Shown: positions 55,652 to 64,000 of the stretch, one piece after another | Layout: every line of letters starts with the position of its first letter | How positions within the stretch are numbered: the stretch's first letter is position 1 | From: Omphalotus guepiniiformis | Taxonomy: Eukaryota; Basidiomycota; Agaricomycetes; Agaricales; Omphalotaceae | Direction of reading: 5' to 3' | Length of the DNA: 64,000 nucleotides | Assembly: GCA_028554645.1 (NCBI GenBank) | Contig: JAQOOI010000051.1 | Location: forward strand, 186,001-250,000 | Made by a program: the position numbers and the translations under genes | Notes under the pieces: generated by a model | Database searches by the model: none | What the model was told of the DNA's origin: nothing | The model's input: the letters and a program-made list of their open reading frames with translations, nothing else

Positions 55652-57571
55652 CTAAGCTTCTGGACTTACCTCCTGCGATTCCCCAACTTCTGCACTTTGA
55701 TTTGCAGTTTCTCTAGCCTTGTCTAAAAACGCGGGATCTACGGCTATCGGTTCGCCTTGGTCGTTGGTGCTGATTGCGCTACGAAGCCGAAAGTCGTTGA
55801 CTTGCCACCCGAGAGCAGCGGCTAACAATTCCATCTGGCCTTTATTCGCTAAGAATTCCGCATCCAGCTCAAGAGAACGAAGAACGCTGCGAGCATCTAC
55901 ACACGATTCGCGAAGACGCTGTTGTTCGGTTTGAATCAATGAACTCAAACGTTTGGCGGACTCGCGAGTTTGATTTGATTGTTGAACGAGGTTGTCGAAC
56001 TCAGCGTGAAGTTGTAGTAAATTCGAAACGTGTGTGTTGATCGCTAATAAAACGAAATTAGAAGGAACAAAAAAGATTAAAAATGGACTACGTACCAGCA
56101 GGGTGTTGACGTCCTTCCTGGAAAGCAAGGTTGCACACCTTTGTGATACCGTTGAGCGAATATTGAAAAGAACAAGGTCGTTTCCATTTCTCGCAGACGC
56201 TACATTTGTTGTCCTCTCTGCGCCATACACACGGCTGACTGAGATTGCCGGCTAGGCATCCAGCGCAGATGGGGTTCAAGCTGTAACCTTGGAGAGACTG
56301 ATTGACGGTGACGAGGTCCTTGAACTTGTGTTGTAAGCTGGTAGGATCAACGAAATTGAAGGAAATTGTAGCTGCGGAGGTGGCGAGGTGTGAATCTCTG
56401 ATAAAGGATTTCTTGCTGCCGGTTGGCTAAAGAAAACAGTTAAGAAGCAAAAAAATAAAGATATAATGTGGAACTTACTGCATTGGTAGCGTATGTAATT
56501 TCGTACGGGTTGACAGTAACAGTTTCGACTACCTCGTCGTCTTCACCAGCGCTAACCTCAACTGTTTCCTAGAAATGGGATTAGTTAGTAAACATAATGT
56601 TAATGAAAGGATTGAATAAAGATACCTACCTCAGGTTTGACCTTTTTGGGACGACCTCGACCATGTGAAACACCGGAACGAGTCGATGTAGGAATCAAAG
56701 TCGTCGACCGAGTTTGAATCTGCGATCGAAGTGCTGGGGAAGGAACACGCTTCACCTTTTTCTTTGGCGGAGACTCCAACTCGTCCTCTTCCTCTTCTTC
56801 GTCGTCAAAATCATCATCATCGCCAGAAGATTCTTCAACGGGAGGCGACTCTTTGAGTTTTTTTGGAGAGGCTTTGGACGGAAGTTCAGGAAGCGCCGAG
56901 ACATCGAATTCCGGAAGGGAGGAGAAGTCAAAGGAGTTCTCGTTTTGAAAACAATAGGATTCGACGGCAGGGAGTTGACGAGATAAAGGAAAAGGCTGAA
57001 AAAGAGTCATAAGTAATGATACAAAAAGAAGGATATGAGGAAAACGAACCTTGAACTTGAGCGCTTTTAGCTCACGAAGCATTGCCTTGGGAATTACCAT
57101 TGGTTCGAGAGTTTCGAAGTCAGAAAGGCCGGTATCTTGTAGACACCAAGCTAGATGAGAGATTGACCACCAAAAACATCTCGCGTAGTAAGGAAAATCA
57201 TCGTCAGAAGTCCAGTCTTCATAGAATGTGTGCTAGAAAGTAATAAAGACCTTAGTAAGGAAATATATTGAATAAAACATAATGAATCTTACCCAGGCGG
57301 TATAAGCGTTATCCAAGGGCATGATTAGATGAGCAACTCGGAAGCTAGGATCGTCATCTTTTTCGAAGAGGCAAATATAAACCTCTGAGACATGGCGCTG
57401 GATTGCAACCATAGCCTCTTGGAGCGCGATGTGCTGCATGCGAGGAAGAGAAACCGGTGAAAAGACGGGGGGAGCTTTCTTACGGGGAGCTATAGTGGAC
57501 GTCCCTGTGGAAGTCGTTCGCCCAGAGTCGCGTTTCTTCTTGTTACCTGAGCCGTCTTTCTTGGGAGCCAT
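55652..57571 (-). CDS. Antisense gene B: AT-hook and Cys6-cluster protein (546 aa, six exons)
   Basis: Complement of exons 57293-57571, 57050-57232, 56630-56995, 56479-56568, 56096-56426 and 55652-56043; they sum to 1641 nt in frame, with introns of 52-61 nt. The N-terminus is basic (MAPKKDGSGNKKKRDSGRTT). Exon 3 holds a long acidic run, then PPKKKVKRV (nuclear-signal-like) and GRGRPKKVK with an AT-hook RGRP core at about residue 270. Exon 5 holds six cysteines from about residue 360 spaced C-x2-C-x8-C-x8-C-x2-C-x6-C. This is close to fungal Zn2Cys6 clusters (C-x2-C-x6-C-x5-12-C-x2-C-x6-9-C) but with a longer second gap. A coiled-coil-like region (VQQSNQTRESAKRLSSLIQ) follows. Predicted to be nuclear and DNA-binding; its role in the element life cycle is inference. 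Confidence 0.75.
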
Positions 57572-58125
57572 TGGAGCAAACGAAGTAGGGAGAGAATACA
57601 ACCAACAAAGAAGAAGGATAGAACGATTGAAAGCAGTAGAATGAGGGTCAGAAGGGAGAGAACCAAGTTCCTGCTCGTTCTGTAAATTCTGAGAGTCGGA
57701 GGGATAGAAATCATATGAAGAAAGAAAAAACGAAGTTGAACCCATATATAATGAAGTGACGAACGTGAAAAGCAAAAAGATGTGAATAAAAAGATATGAC
57801 AAGGTATAAGGTAATAATGACTCACCTATGATGGGAAACAGCTCGTGTTGAGGGCTGATATTCCAGAAAAAACTTTAAAATGAGTGAGTTAGGGAAACAC
57901 ACTTCTGAGTTCGTGAGGCCAAAGCTGTTTGTATTCAGTTCCGGCAGTTCAGCAAAAAGTCATGTGATCGTGCCATAGCGGCTTTCGATCTGGTGTTTGA
58001 ATAATGGAACATTGACCGGGTGAATAATGTTGAAGGAAATTTTTATTGAACTCTTAACAACTGCTGTACTATAAAATAAAGTCAGTAGATTGGCTGAAGA
58101 ATTGACTGGGGACGGTCAAGATTTT
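57572..58125. other. 5' region of antisense gene B
   Basis: Probable promoter and leader of gene B on the minus strand, up to the PPT. Repeated GGTGAATAATG-like and TAATAATG motifs occur. No further frame supported. Confidence 0.4.
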
Positions 58126-58138
58126 AGTTTGGGGGAGA
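58126..58138 (+). other. Polypurine tract before the 3' LTR
   Basis: AGTTTGGGGGAGA lies directly before TGATGCACTG, the proposed first bases of the 3' LTR. PPTs prime plus-strand DNA synthesis. Confidence 0.75.
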
Positions 58139-59517
58139 TGATGCACTGATTTTCGGCACCTACATTAAAAGCCAGGTGATTAATCATTTTAGGCATTTGC
58201 AGTGAGGGGTATAGAGGGTTGAAAGGTGCCCGCCTTGTCAATCAAAATGTGTTGTGATTTGAGTAATAAAGCATGTTCTATTACCTACGGTACAACATGT
58301 GTATCAAGGTTCTAGGCTAGTCAGTACAGTTGTGATGTAGAGAATTGTTCAATAGCCATCCACTGTTGAATCAGACTCAACCAAACTCGTAACGAGAACT
58401 CTGACATCACAACGTCAATTGCATCATATAAGTATTAGGGGAACATCTTCCTCCGGTCAATAAAGATTAAAAACCCGGCGGAAACTAAAAATGGATGGAA
58501 CGCGAAATAGAGTCGAAATAATGGATCTAGAATAGTTTTGGGGTATTTACTCCTTAATTAATTGCCAGGAACAAAAGTTGATCAAGGAAATTTGCTTCGA
58601 TTAATTGTCCGGTGAAAATTGCTTGACAAGAAACCGGTTAGGAGGTGTAAAAACTCGATCAGTAAAATTTCTCGGAATACTACTGAATTGAAGGAGTTCC
58701 TTTGACGAAACAATGTGATACTTTGAGGGGTATAATTTCTATCAGGTGATTAATCCTATGGAACCCGGATGCCCGAGAAATGTCAAGGAAATCTGTAAAA
58801 ATGAAATAAAGGGGCTGAATATTGCCTACAATAAAAATAATGGAATTAAAACACATTTTTTGAGGTTTGCCTCATAAAATAGATCTATAACAAGTAATAA
58901 TGGACATACTTGACACAGATACTTACAACCTACATACACGGATATAGGTATATATATAAAACAGGACAGTTTAGCTATAATTTCCGTTTTTATTAATTTT
59001 GGACTGGCAGTATGTATAAAAGGGCAGTAACCTGGAGAGAGAAAATCCAGGAGAGTACCATAGAGTCACAGGGTCACTGGGGATTGTCTTTATAACGTGA
59101 ATTGTGCCTGTGAAGGGAAATCCTACCAAAAACATAAAGTTGCCCTGGTCTGTTTATAGTCCGGTGTTTATTGTGATATTGTGTAAAGATCATTGTTGGT
59201 TGAATTGAACTGGTTGTGTTATTGGAATTGGTTGTTTGATCTTGTGGTCAATTGGTTGTGATTGTGCAGTGAACACCTGTCTTGTTCAAAACCGTCTTGT
59301 GCTACTTTTTGCCTTAGTGCATTTTAAAAGCTCAACTATAAAGTCCTTGTGATAAAGATATAAAGTTCTAATAAAGAAGCCATAAGTTTGGTTGTGCGGA
59401 ACCTTCAACAACGCCCCCTCAGACTCGCACCTTTCGAGTGACTTGGTTGTTTTGGTTGTTTTTGGGTTTTTGTTCATTAGCCCTTTAGCAGATCATTTCC
59501 CAGTTTCATTCTCATCA
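58139..59517 (+). repeat. 3' LTR (~1.38 kb)
   Basis: Runs from TGATGCACTG after the PPT to TCATCA, giving TG...CA ends. The last 308 bp equal the truncated 5' LTR. The first 870 bp are U3-like and hold a TATA box near 59015. A GAGGGGTATA motif occurs at about 58204 and 58734. The 5' limit rests on the PPT, as no second full LTR is available for comparison. Confidence 0.7.
59015..59022 (+). promoter_or_regulatory. TATA box of the LTR promoter
   Basis: TATAAAAG in the 3' LTR. Transcription would begin about 30 bp downstream (near 59045), so U5/R would be about 470 bp. The 5' LTR lacks this segment. Confidence 0.6.
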
Positions 59518-59519
59518 TC

Positions 59520-60640
59520 GTGGTAGTTCACTAACACTGTGTCTCCTTATGTGTTCTACTTCCGCGTTGTCGGAAGTACTTTGTGTTACACCGTACGTCT
59601 AGACCCTTCTGTAGCTCAACAGAGGTCATTAGATATGACTAGTGCACGGAGCTACTGCTACCTGGTTTCTAAGTCTGGCCTTCTGAGTAGTGCCGCGGTA
59701 CTTCGTTACCTACGCGTTGATTTATACAGTATTGGGGCCATCAAGTTATACACGTTGGACCTTAGAACAAGTGCCGTGACGCTTTACTTGAGTGCATACT
59801 TAGGTAATACCTATACTGAGAAGACTCATTTAGTGCCGTTCTACAGTCTTGTACACCTTGGTACACATATACTAGTGGTTGAATGTGCGTAATACGCCGC
59901 GGAACTTAGGACTATACAGTGTACTTCGTAGGTTTGTACTGGAGTGATCAATCCCGCGAGGCTGAAAATGGTAGTGGTATTCCTACGGTCGTATCACCGG
60001 ACCACTAGTAGGATATGATCTGCAAGGTATAGGTGTGATACATGTATAAATACTCACATAAATAGCCAAATACATACTGGTCTGATAAATTTTCTCACAC
60101 TCAGAATTCAATCCAATAAATCTGAAAAAATTTCCAGGGGTCTGAAAGTTCCATAGGATCTGGTGCACAGAATCATCATGTACAATGAGCATTTTTAATT
60201 GTTTTGCACAGCCACTTTGCACAGGCTATCCTATTAGTGGTCTGCACCCGTGGGAATGTTTTCAGAATTTTCCAAAATTTACCTTCTGACCCTATACTAC
60301 CCATAATAATGTTTGCTTTGACATTTGATGGATTGATGGCTCAAAAAGCACCCAAAATATCCTAAAAAGCGGATCTAGTGAGTGTGGGAAAAGGTAACCT
60401 AAAGCAGGTCTACTGACCATGGGAAAAATATGTACCCAAAGCAGACTGGTGTACTGTCAACTGTAAGTTGATGGACTGTGGACAAAGTATCCTTATGTAA
60501 AGCTATAGTCCATGAGAAAAAAGGCCTCTCAAAGCAGTCAAGCAGCCCTCTATACTGATTTGAAACTCAGCTACATGCCAGAGTATAGCAGATTTATAAA
60601 CTCTACTTCTAACCCTACCTTGTCCTGTGCTTTTGCAATA
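59520..60640. other. Unassigned AT-rich sequence
   Basis: An open frame at 59539-59892 has no recognisable content. From about 60360 to 60560, degenerate GGGAAAA and AAAGCAG motifs recur but not as a regular repeat. No gene supported. Confidence 0.4.
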
Positions 60641-60650
60641 CAGATTGTGA

Positions 60651-61042
60651 GTGACTTCCTTCTTTTTTAAAAATATTTACCACATCAACTGCAGCACCCA
60701 GGACCTACCACAGCCCTCGTCTATGCCAACTCCACCAAAAACTGAAGCTACTGGACGCTACACTAAAAGACCATGTAGGGTCTTTGATTGTGTCTTGATA
60801 CGTCCCCAGGTGAGATCAAGATTCGATCAAGATTCTCGCTTGGACTCACCTATGGTCTGACCCTCACCCAGCAATTGAAACCCCTCAGATCGCTATTGAC
60901 TGCCCAAAATTCCTCAGCGACTTGGTTTAATCCCATTGGAAGTAACGTGCAGAAGCGAAGGGGTCAAACTGCCACCGTGTCTTCAACACACTTTACAGCT
61001 TCTTTAGCACAGGCCATCAATGCCTCTAGCAGGGCTCTCTAA
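60651..61042 (+). CDS. Short coding-like segment, unrecognised
   Basis: A frame reads MPTPPKTEATGRYTKRPC (ATG about 60723) and a neighbouring frame reads RRGQTATVSSTHFTASLAQ, ending at 61042. A probable intron near 60808 (GTGAGA donor) could connect them. Too short and too uncertain for assignment. Confidence 0.25.
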
Positions 61043-61434
61043 TAATCTTTCCCGAGCATCAAACAGTTCAATCATGATTATGAGGTTGACTTCAGTAGTG
61101 AATGCAAAAATAGCAAATTATTAGCATGAAATACACTCATCTATACACAGTCTATTTAACAACTTAGGTTTCCTGCTAATATCAAAACAAACCTCATATT
61201 TCAAAAGCACACAAATACTCAGGATATTATGGTTAAACAGCGCATACAGAAATTATCAAGAACAGATTAAACCCTAAGGGACCGCGAAGGGAGTACAGGG
61301 GGTCGTTTCAGTACGTTAAGTGTGTTTTGAACGTAATATTGTGCCAGCTGCCGTTCCCATTCTTCTCCTCGAGTAGGTAAATATTGTAGATTGATGTCAA
61401 TGTCATGTCGTCAAGTGGTGGGTTTCATACCGTG

Positions 61435-62690
61435 TCAGGCATCCATCAGCTTCCAAAAGTCTTTCAAGGCACCGTAGTGGTCATTCCATGCATCAGCCAC
61501 AAGCCCAATGTTCTCCTCACTTAACAAAGAGAAAACCACGCCAGTGAACATCTTGGCAACAAGTGCTTCCTGATCACAACTATGTTGCGCCTCAGCAATT
61601 GCGAGCTGTGCAGAGCAGATGTGTGGAGTGGATGTGCGGGCGAGATGAGTCAAGGGCTCGGTCTACCTTGATGATTTCGTACTGAAAATTGATCATGAAA
61701 AGCTCTCATATCAATGTTCGACCACGCCTGCATTCGAAAGGCCCAGTTGCCGTGGTCGTGAGAGTGCTGTTTTGCCCAAACAACTGCACCGTCTCCTGCA
61801 CAAGCTGGAATGCCTCATGGATCTGTGACTGCTTCTTGGTCTCTGCCACTCACCCTTCGTCCCTGGACAAAATCAGCAGGTTGAGAATGTTCCTCCATGT
61901 CTCTGTGCTCTGTGCAGTGGGAGCCTCCCTTGAACTGCCACATCTTGCTAACCATGCTGGCCTAAAGTGCTCCCATTGATGCAATTGTTGAGCCTGATGT
62001 TCTCCTCTCCGTGCGCCGGAAAATAGACCTGGATCAGGCACAATGAATAGTTTTTTCACTGGCTTGACTCCAAGCCTTTGGATGGTCATGTTCGCCTTCT
62101 CCCAAGCTCAGGCGGGTGGTGGCGTCATCGGATCGTTGGCAGGAAGATCATTGTATGGGTTATGTTCCTCAGGCAGGACTAAAAATGGATTAAAAATGTG
62201 TTAGAAACGCGCTCAGCAACGGATGGCGGCGGAAATTGTACCTCCCATGCCTTTACCATATCAATTCTTTACAATGGCTCGTTTCTCCGCATTACAGTGA
62301 GGCTTAGAGTGCCCTGATTGATTTCCCAACTCAGCTTGACTTTCCGTGGCCATGCTGGACAGCGAGAGTAACGGAGAAGGTATTCTCCCCTTGCCTAATG
62401 TGTACGAGGACTCATAGGTGCGAGGATAACGGCCGTTCTCAAATGGACTGATCCCACTGACACATTTCATGGCAGTAATGTGTATGGCTGCAAACTTAGC
62501 CTCAGAGCCAGCCTGGCCAGTGGCAATTGGAGGGTAAGGGGGTTGGGCTGGTTTAAGGACAATCTCGGAGGGACAGGCTGAATGAGTTTGATGGCCTTCA
62601 ACACAATCTGACGGCTAAATTGGGTGTACGGTTGAACAAAATACATAGGAAGGCCAGCGCAGTGTTGCGCTGAAAACGCATACACACCTG
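61435..62690 (-). CDS. Hypothetical minus-strand exons, unrecognised
   Basis: Minus-strand segments look protein-like: about 62470-62261 reads MKCVSGISPFENGRYPRTYE; 62089-61850 reads MTIQRLGVKPVKKLFIVPDP and WEHFRPAWLARC; 61653-61435 reads QEALVAKMFTGVVFSLLSEE. Intron-like gaps separate them, but I could not establish a single model. There is an additional upstream frame (62685-62467). Function unknown; possibly a decayed transposon-related gene. Confidence 0.3.
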
Positions 62691-62699
62691 AAATGCCTC

Positions 62700-63889
62700 A
62701 AATTAAACGGTTTCTACTGTGAATATGATGGGAATAAAGGGGTAGACTATGTCCCATAGTGCTAGCTAAAACATAGAACAAGAATAGTTAAAGGCTCAAA
62801 GTGAAAGGACTACAATGTACAAGTATGCATCAAGACCTTATGGCTGATATGCCTCTAGACCTTCGATGAAGTAACTACCTGCTGCAAGACTGTACAGTAT
62901 GGTCAGATCCACCCTGCCTGGCAAAGAGCCCTTTGTCTGGAAGTTGCTATTCAAGTATCTGTGTAATCCACGGGACTTAGAAAGAAAGAAACTACACACA
63001 CACGGGCATAATAGCCTCATGAGCCTGAATAACGTCGAAAGGACAAAGCTAGAGGTATCGCCGAGCCATCAAAAATGGTTTGTTTGAACTTAGCCGACCT
63101 CCTAAAACCTGCAGATTGATGATATACTGGAGATAACACTTTATGATTGGAAATATATGATCAACAATTCCGTTTCAAGATACCAGATGGTCAAAGCTAT
63201 GAAAATGATCGGTCTTGATGACTGTATAACAACTTGTTAGTAAAGTAATAACAGAATTGGCCTTCGAGCACTGGATATTTGCATATCTACGAGGTGCTAT
63301 GGGGTCTAGATGTAGGAATAGGAGAATATACGGAAGCCCAACGGGATAAATGACTGGAAAATGCCCTCGGCACCCCTATAAGTACACTGTAAAACAGTTA
63401 CAAAGGTGAATAATAACAAAATGCATAGGAGTAGTTCGTTTAGAATGGCTCGAGCACATGATAAGAAGGGTCTAGATGTACCAAAAACCTCACTAAAATA
63501 TAATACTTACACATATATACCCAAGAACTGCACATAATTACCTTCTAGACATGTCTACTTACCCAACTCAGTTATATTGTTTCTGTTTATATCCATTTTA
63601 TACTTGATGTTATCCTCTGTTCCTTTTACTTACTCCACTCAGTTTTCTATCTATTTATGAAATACTTACAAGCAGTAGAGTATATATACTGTCATGTATA
63701 GGGTCGAGCACTCTAGGTTATGGCTGCCTGCCAAATTGGAGAACTTTACGTATCTTCTAGAGTGTTAAACCGCAGAAGGCCTCTTGATTGTGAATGTCAG
63801 GCCCCGGTTCTTCGAACTGGTAGAGGCAGACTATTAGGAATTGTAGTGCTTTAATAGAGTACTAAATATCTCAAGATCTGTTGTGTTTG
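62700..63889. other. No gene recognised
   Basis: AT-rich, only short frames with no domain on either strand. Confidence 0.45.
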
Positions 63890-63892
63890 AAC

Positions 63893-63923
<31 letters not shown>

Positions 63924-63960
63924 GTCTGTCTGTCTGTGTCTGTCTGTCTGTTTCTGTCTG
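63890..63960 (+). repeat. Microsatellite (CTGT)n
   Basis: An interrupted CTGT/TGTC tetranucleotide run with two TGTGTC interruptions and a TTTC change near its end. Confidence 0.95.
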
Positions 63961-64000
63961 CTTGCTGTTTTCTGGTACTCGTCGATGGGTCTAGACGGTG

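Larger units (their letters stand above)
45859..59517 (+). mobile_element. Ty3/gypsy LTR retrotransposon carrying two antisense genes
   Basis: In order: truncated 5' LTR, PBS, gag, protease, linker ORF, RT-RNaseH-integrase, antisense gene A, PPT-like tract, antisense gene B, PPT, full 3' LTR. Integrase lies after RNase H, the Ty3/gypsy order. Shared terminal sequence 45859-46168 equals 59210-59519 with only a handful of mismatches, so the insertion is fairly young. Pol lacks an obvious chromodomain. Sense ORFs are A- and purine-rich and AT-rich in their third positions, unlike the flanking host genes. The 4.6 kb between pol and the 3' LTR makes it unusually long. No convincing target-site duplication could be checked, because the left LTR end is missing. 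Confidence 0.85.

Noticed and set aside
53490..58125. Antisense genes as host genes interrupted by a later retrotransposon insertion
   Set aside because: They lie wholly between pol and the PPT of one element, are complete and are not split by it. Host-gene capture remains possible, but simple interruption does not fit.
59539..59892. 117-aa open frame just after the 3' LTR
   Set aside because: Low-complexity Ser/Tyr/Leu composition, no domain, no splice context and no relation to neighbouring features. Likely a chance frame.
63890..63960. Telomeric repeat at the window end
   Set aside because: The unit is CTGT, not a TTAGGG-type telomere repeat; an ordinary microsatellite.

Overview
This is nuclear DNA of a filamentous basidiomycete, most likely an Agaricomycete (mushroom-forming) fungus. 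The evidence is short spliceosomal introns of about 47-71 nt with GTRNGY-type donors, together with families expanded in that class: a FunK1 kinase, a DUF6534 membrane protein, a T5orf172 protein, a Tnp2/CACTA-type transposase, a 2OG-Fe(II) dioxygenase-like gene and a Ty3/gypsy retrotransposon. The window reads as a repeat-rich accessory region: intact transposon genes, a few plausible host genes, and many broken gene copies. No rRNA, tRNA or CRISPR was recognised.

Layout. 0-7.3 kb holds a RING/coiled-coil gene with a duplicated micro-exon, a broken minus-strand gene, a Mei2-like RRM gene that looks partial, and a kinase fragment. 7.3-11.4 kb holds the first large copy of a dispersed repeat family. 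12.4-16.1 kb is a complete minus-strand Tnp2-like transposase (four exons, about 1200 aa, one GC-AG intron). It lies just downstream of a minus-strand gene (17.0-20.4 kb) that has grown by tandem exon duplication. 21.1-22.2 kb is a complete RING gene. 23.1-25.4 kb is a kinesin fragment joined to a second repeat copy. 26.4-32.6 kb holds a DUF6534 gene, a damaged dioxygenase-like gene and, divergently from it, a complete FunK1 kinase. 33-41.5 kb holds two more large copies of the repeat family, a hypothetical gene and a WD40-membrane gene. It ends in an intact 392-aa gene (40.26-41.54 kb) whose exons are recognisable inside the repeat copies. 42.8-45.1 kb holds a mannosyltransferase pseudogene and a T5orf172 gene.

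The most striking object is the 13.7-kb Ty3/gypsy element at 45.9-59.5 kb. It has a truncated 5' LTR, a PBS, gag with a zinc knuckle, a protease ORF, a linker ORF, an RT-RNaseH-integrase ORF, a polypurine tract and a long 3' LTR with a TATA box. Between pol and the polypurine tract it carries two antisense genes of six exons each (351 aa and 546 aa). All their splice junctions keep the frame. Introns on the antisense strand cannot be spliced out of the sense genomic RNA, so such genes could be carried through retrotransposition intact. The 546-aa product has an AT-hook-like motif, a basic nuclear-signal-like stretch and a Zn2Cys6-like cysteine cluster, suggesting a nuclear DNA-binding regulator carried by the element. 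Expression of the sense ORFs appears to use a -1 slippery heptamer (AAATTTT) and an in-frame UAG.

The last 4.5 kb (59.5-64 kb) is mostly unassigned AT-rich sequence with weak hypothetical exons and a terminal microsatellite. Exon coordinates below were worked out by hand from splice signals and reading frame; none was checked by database search or transcript data.
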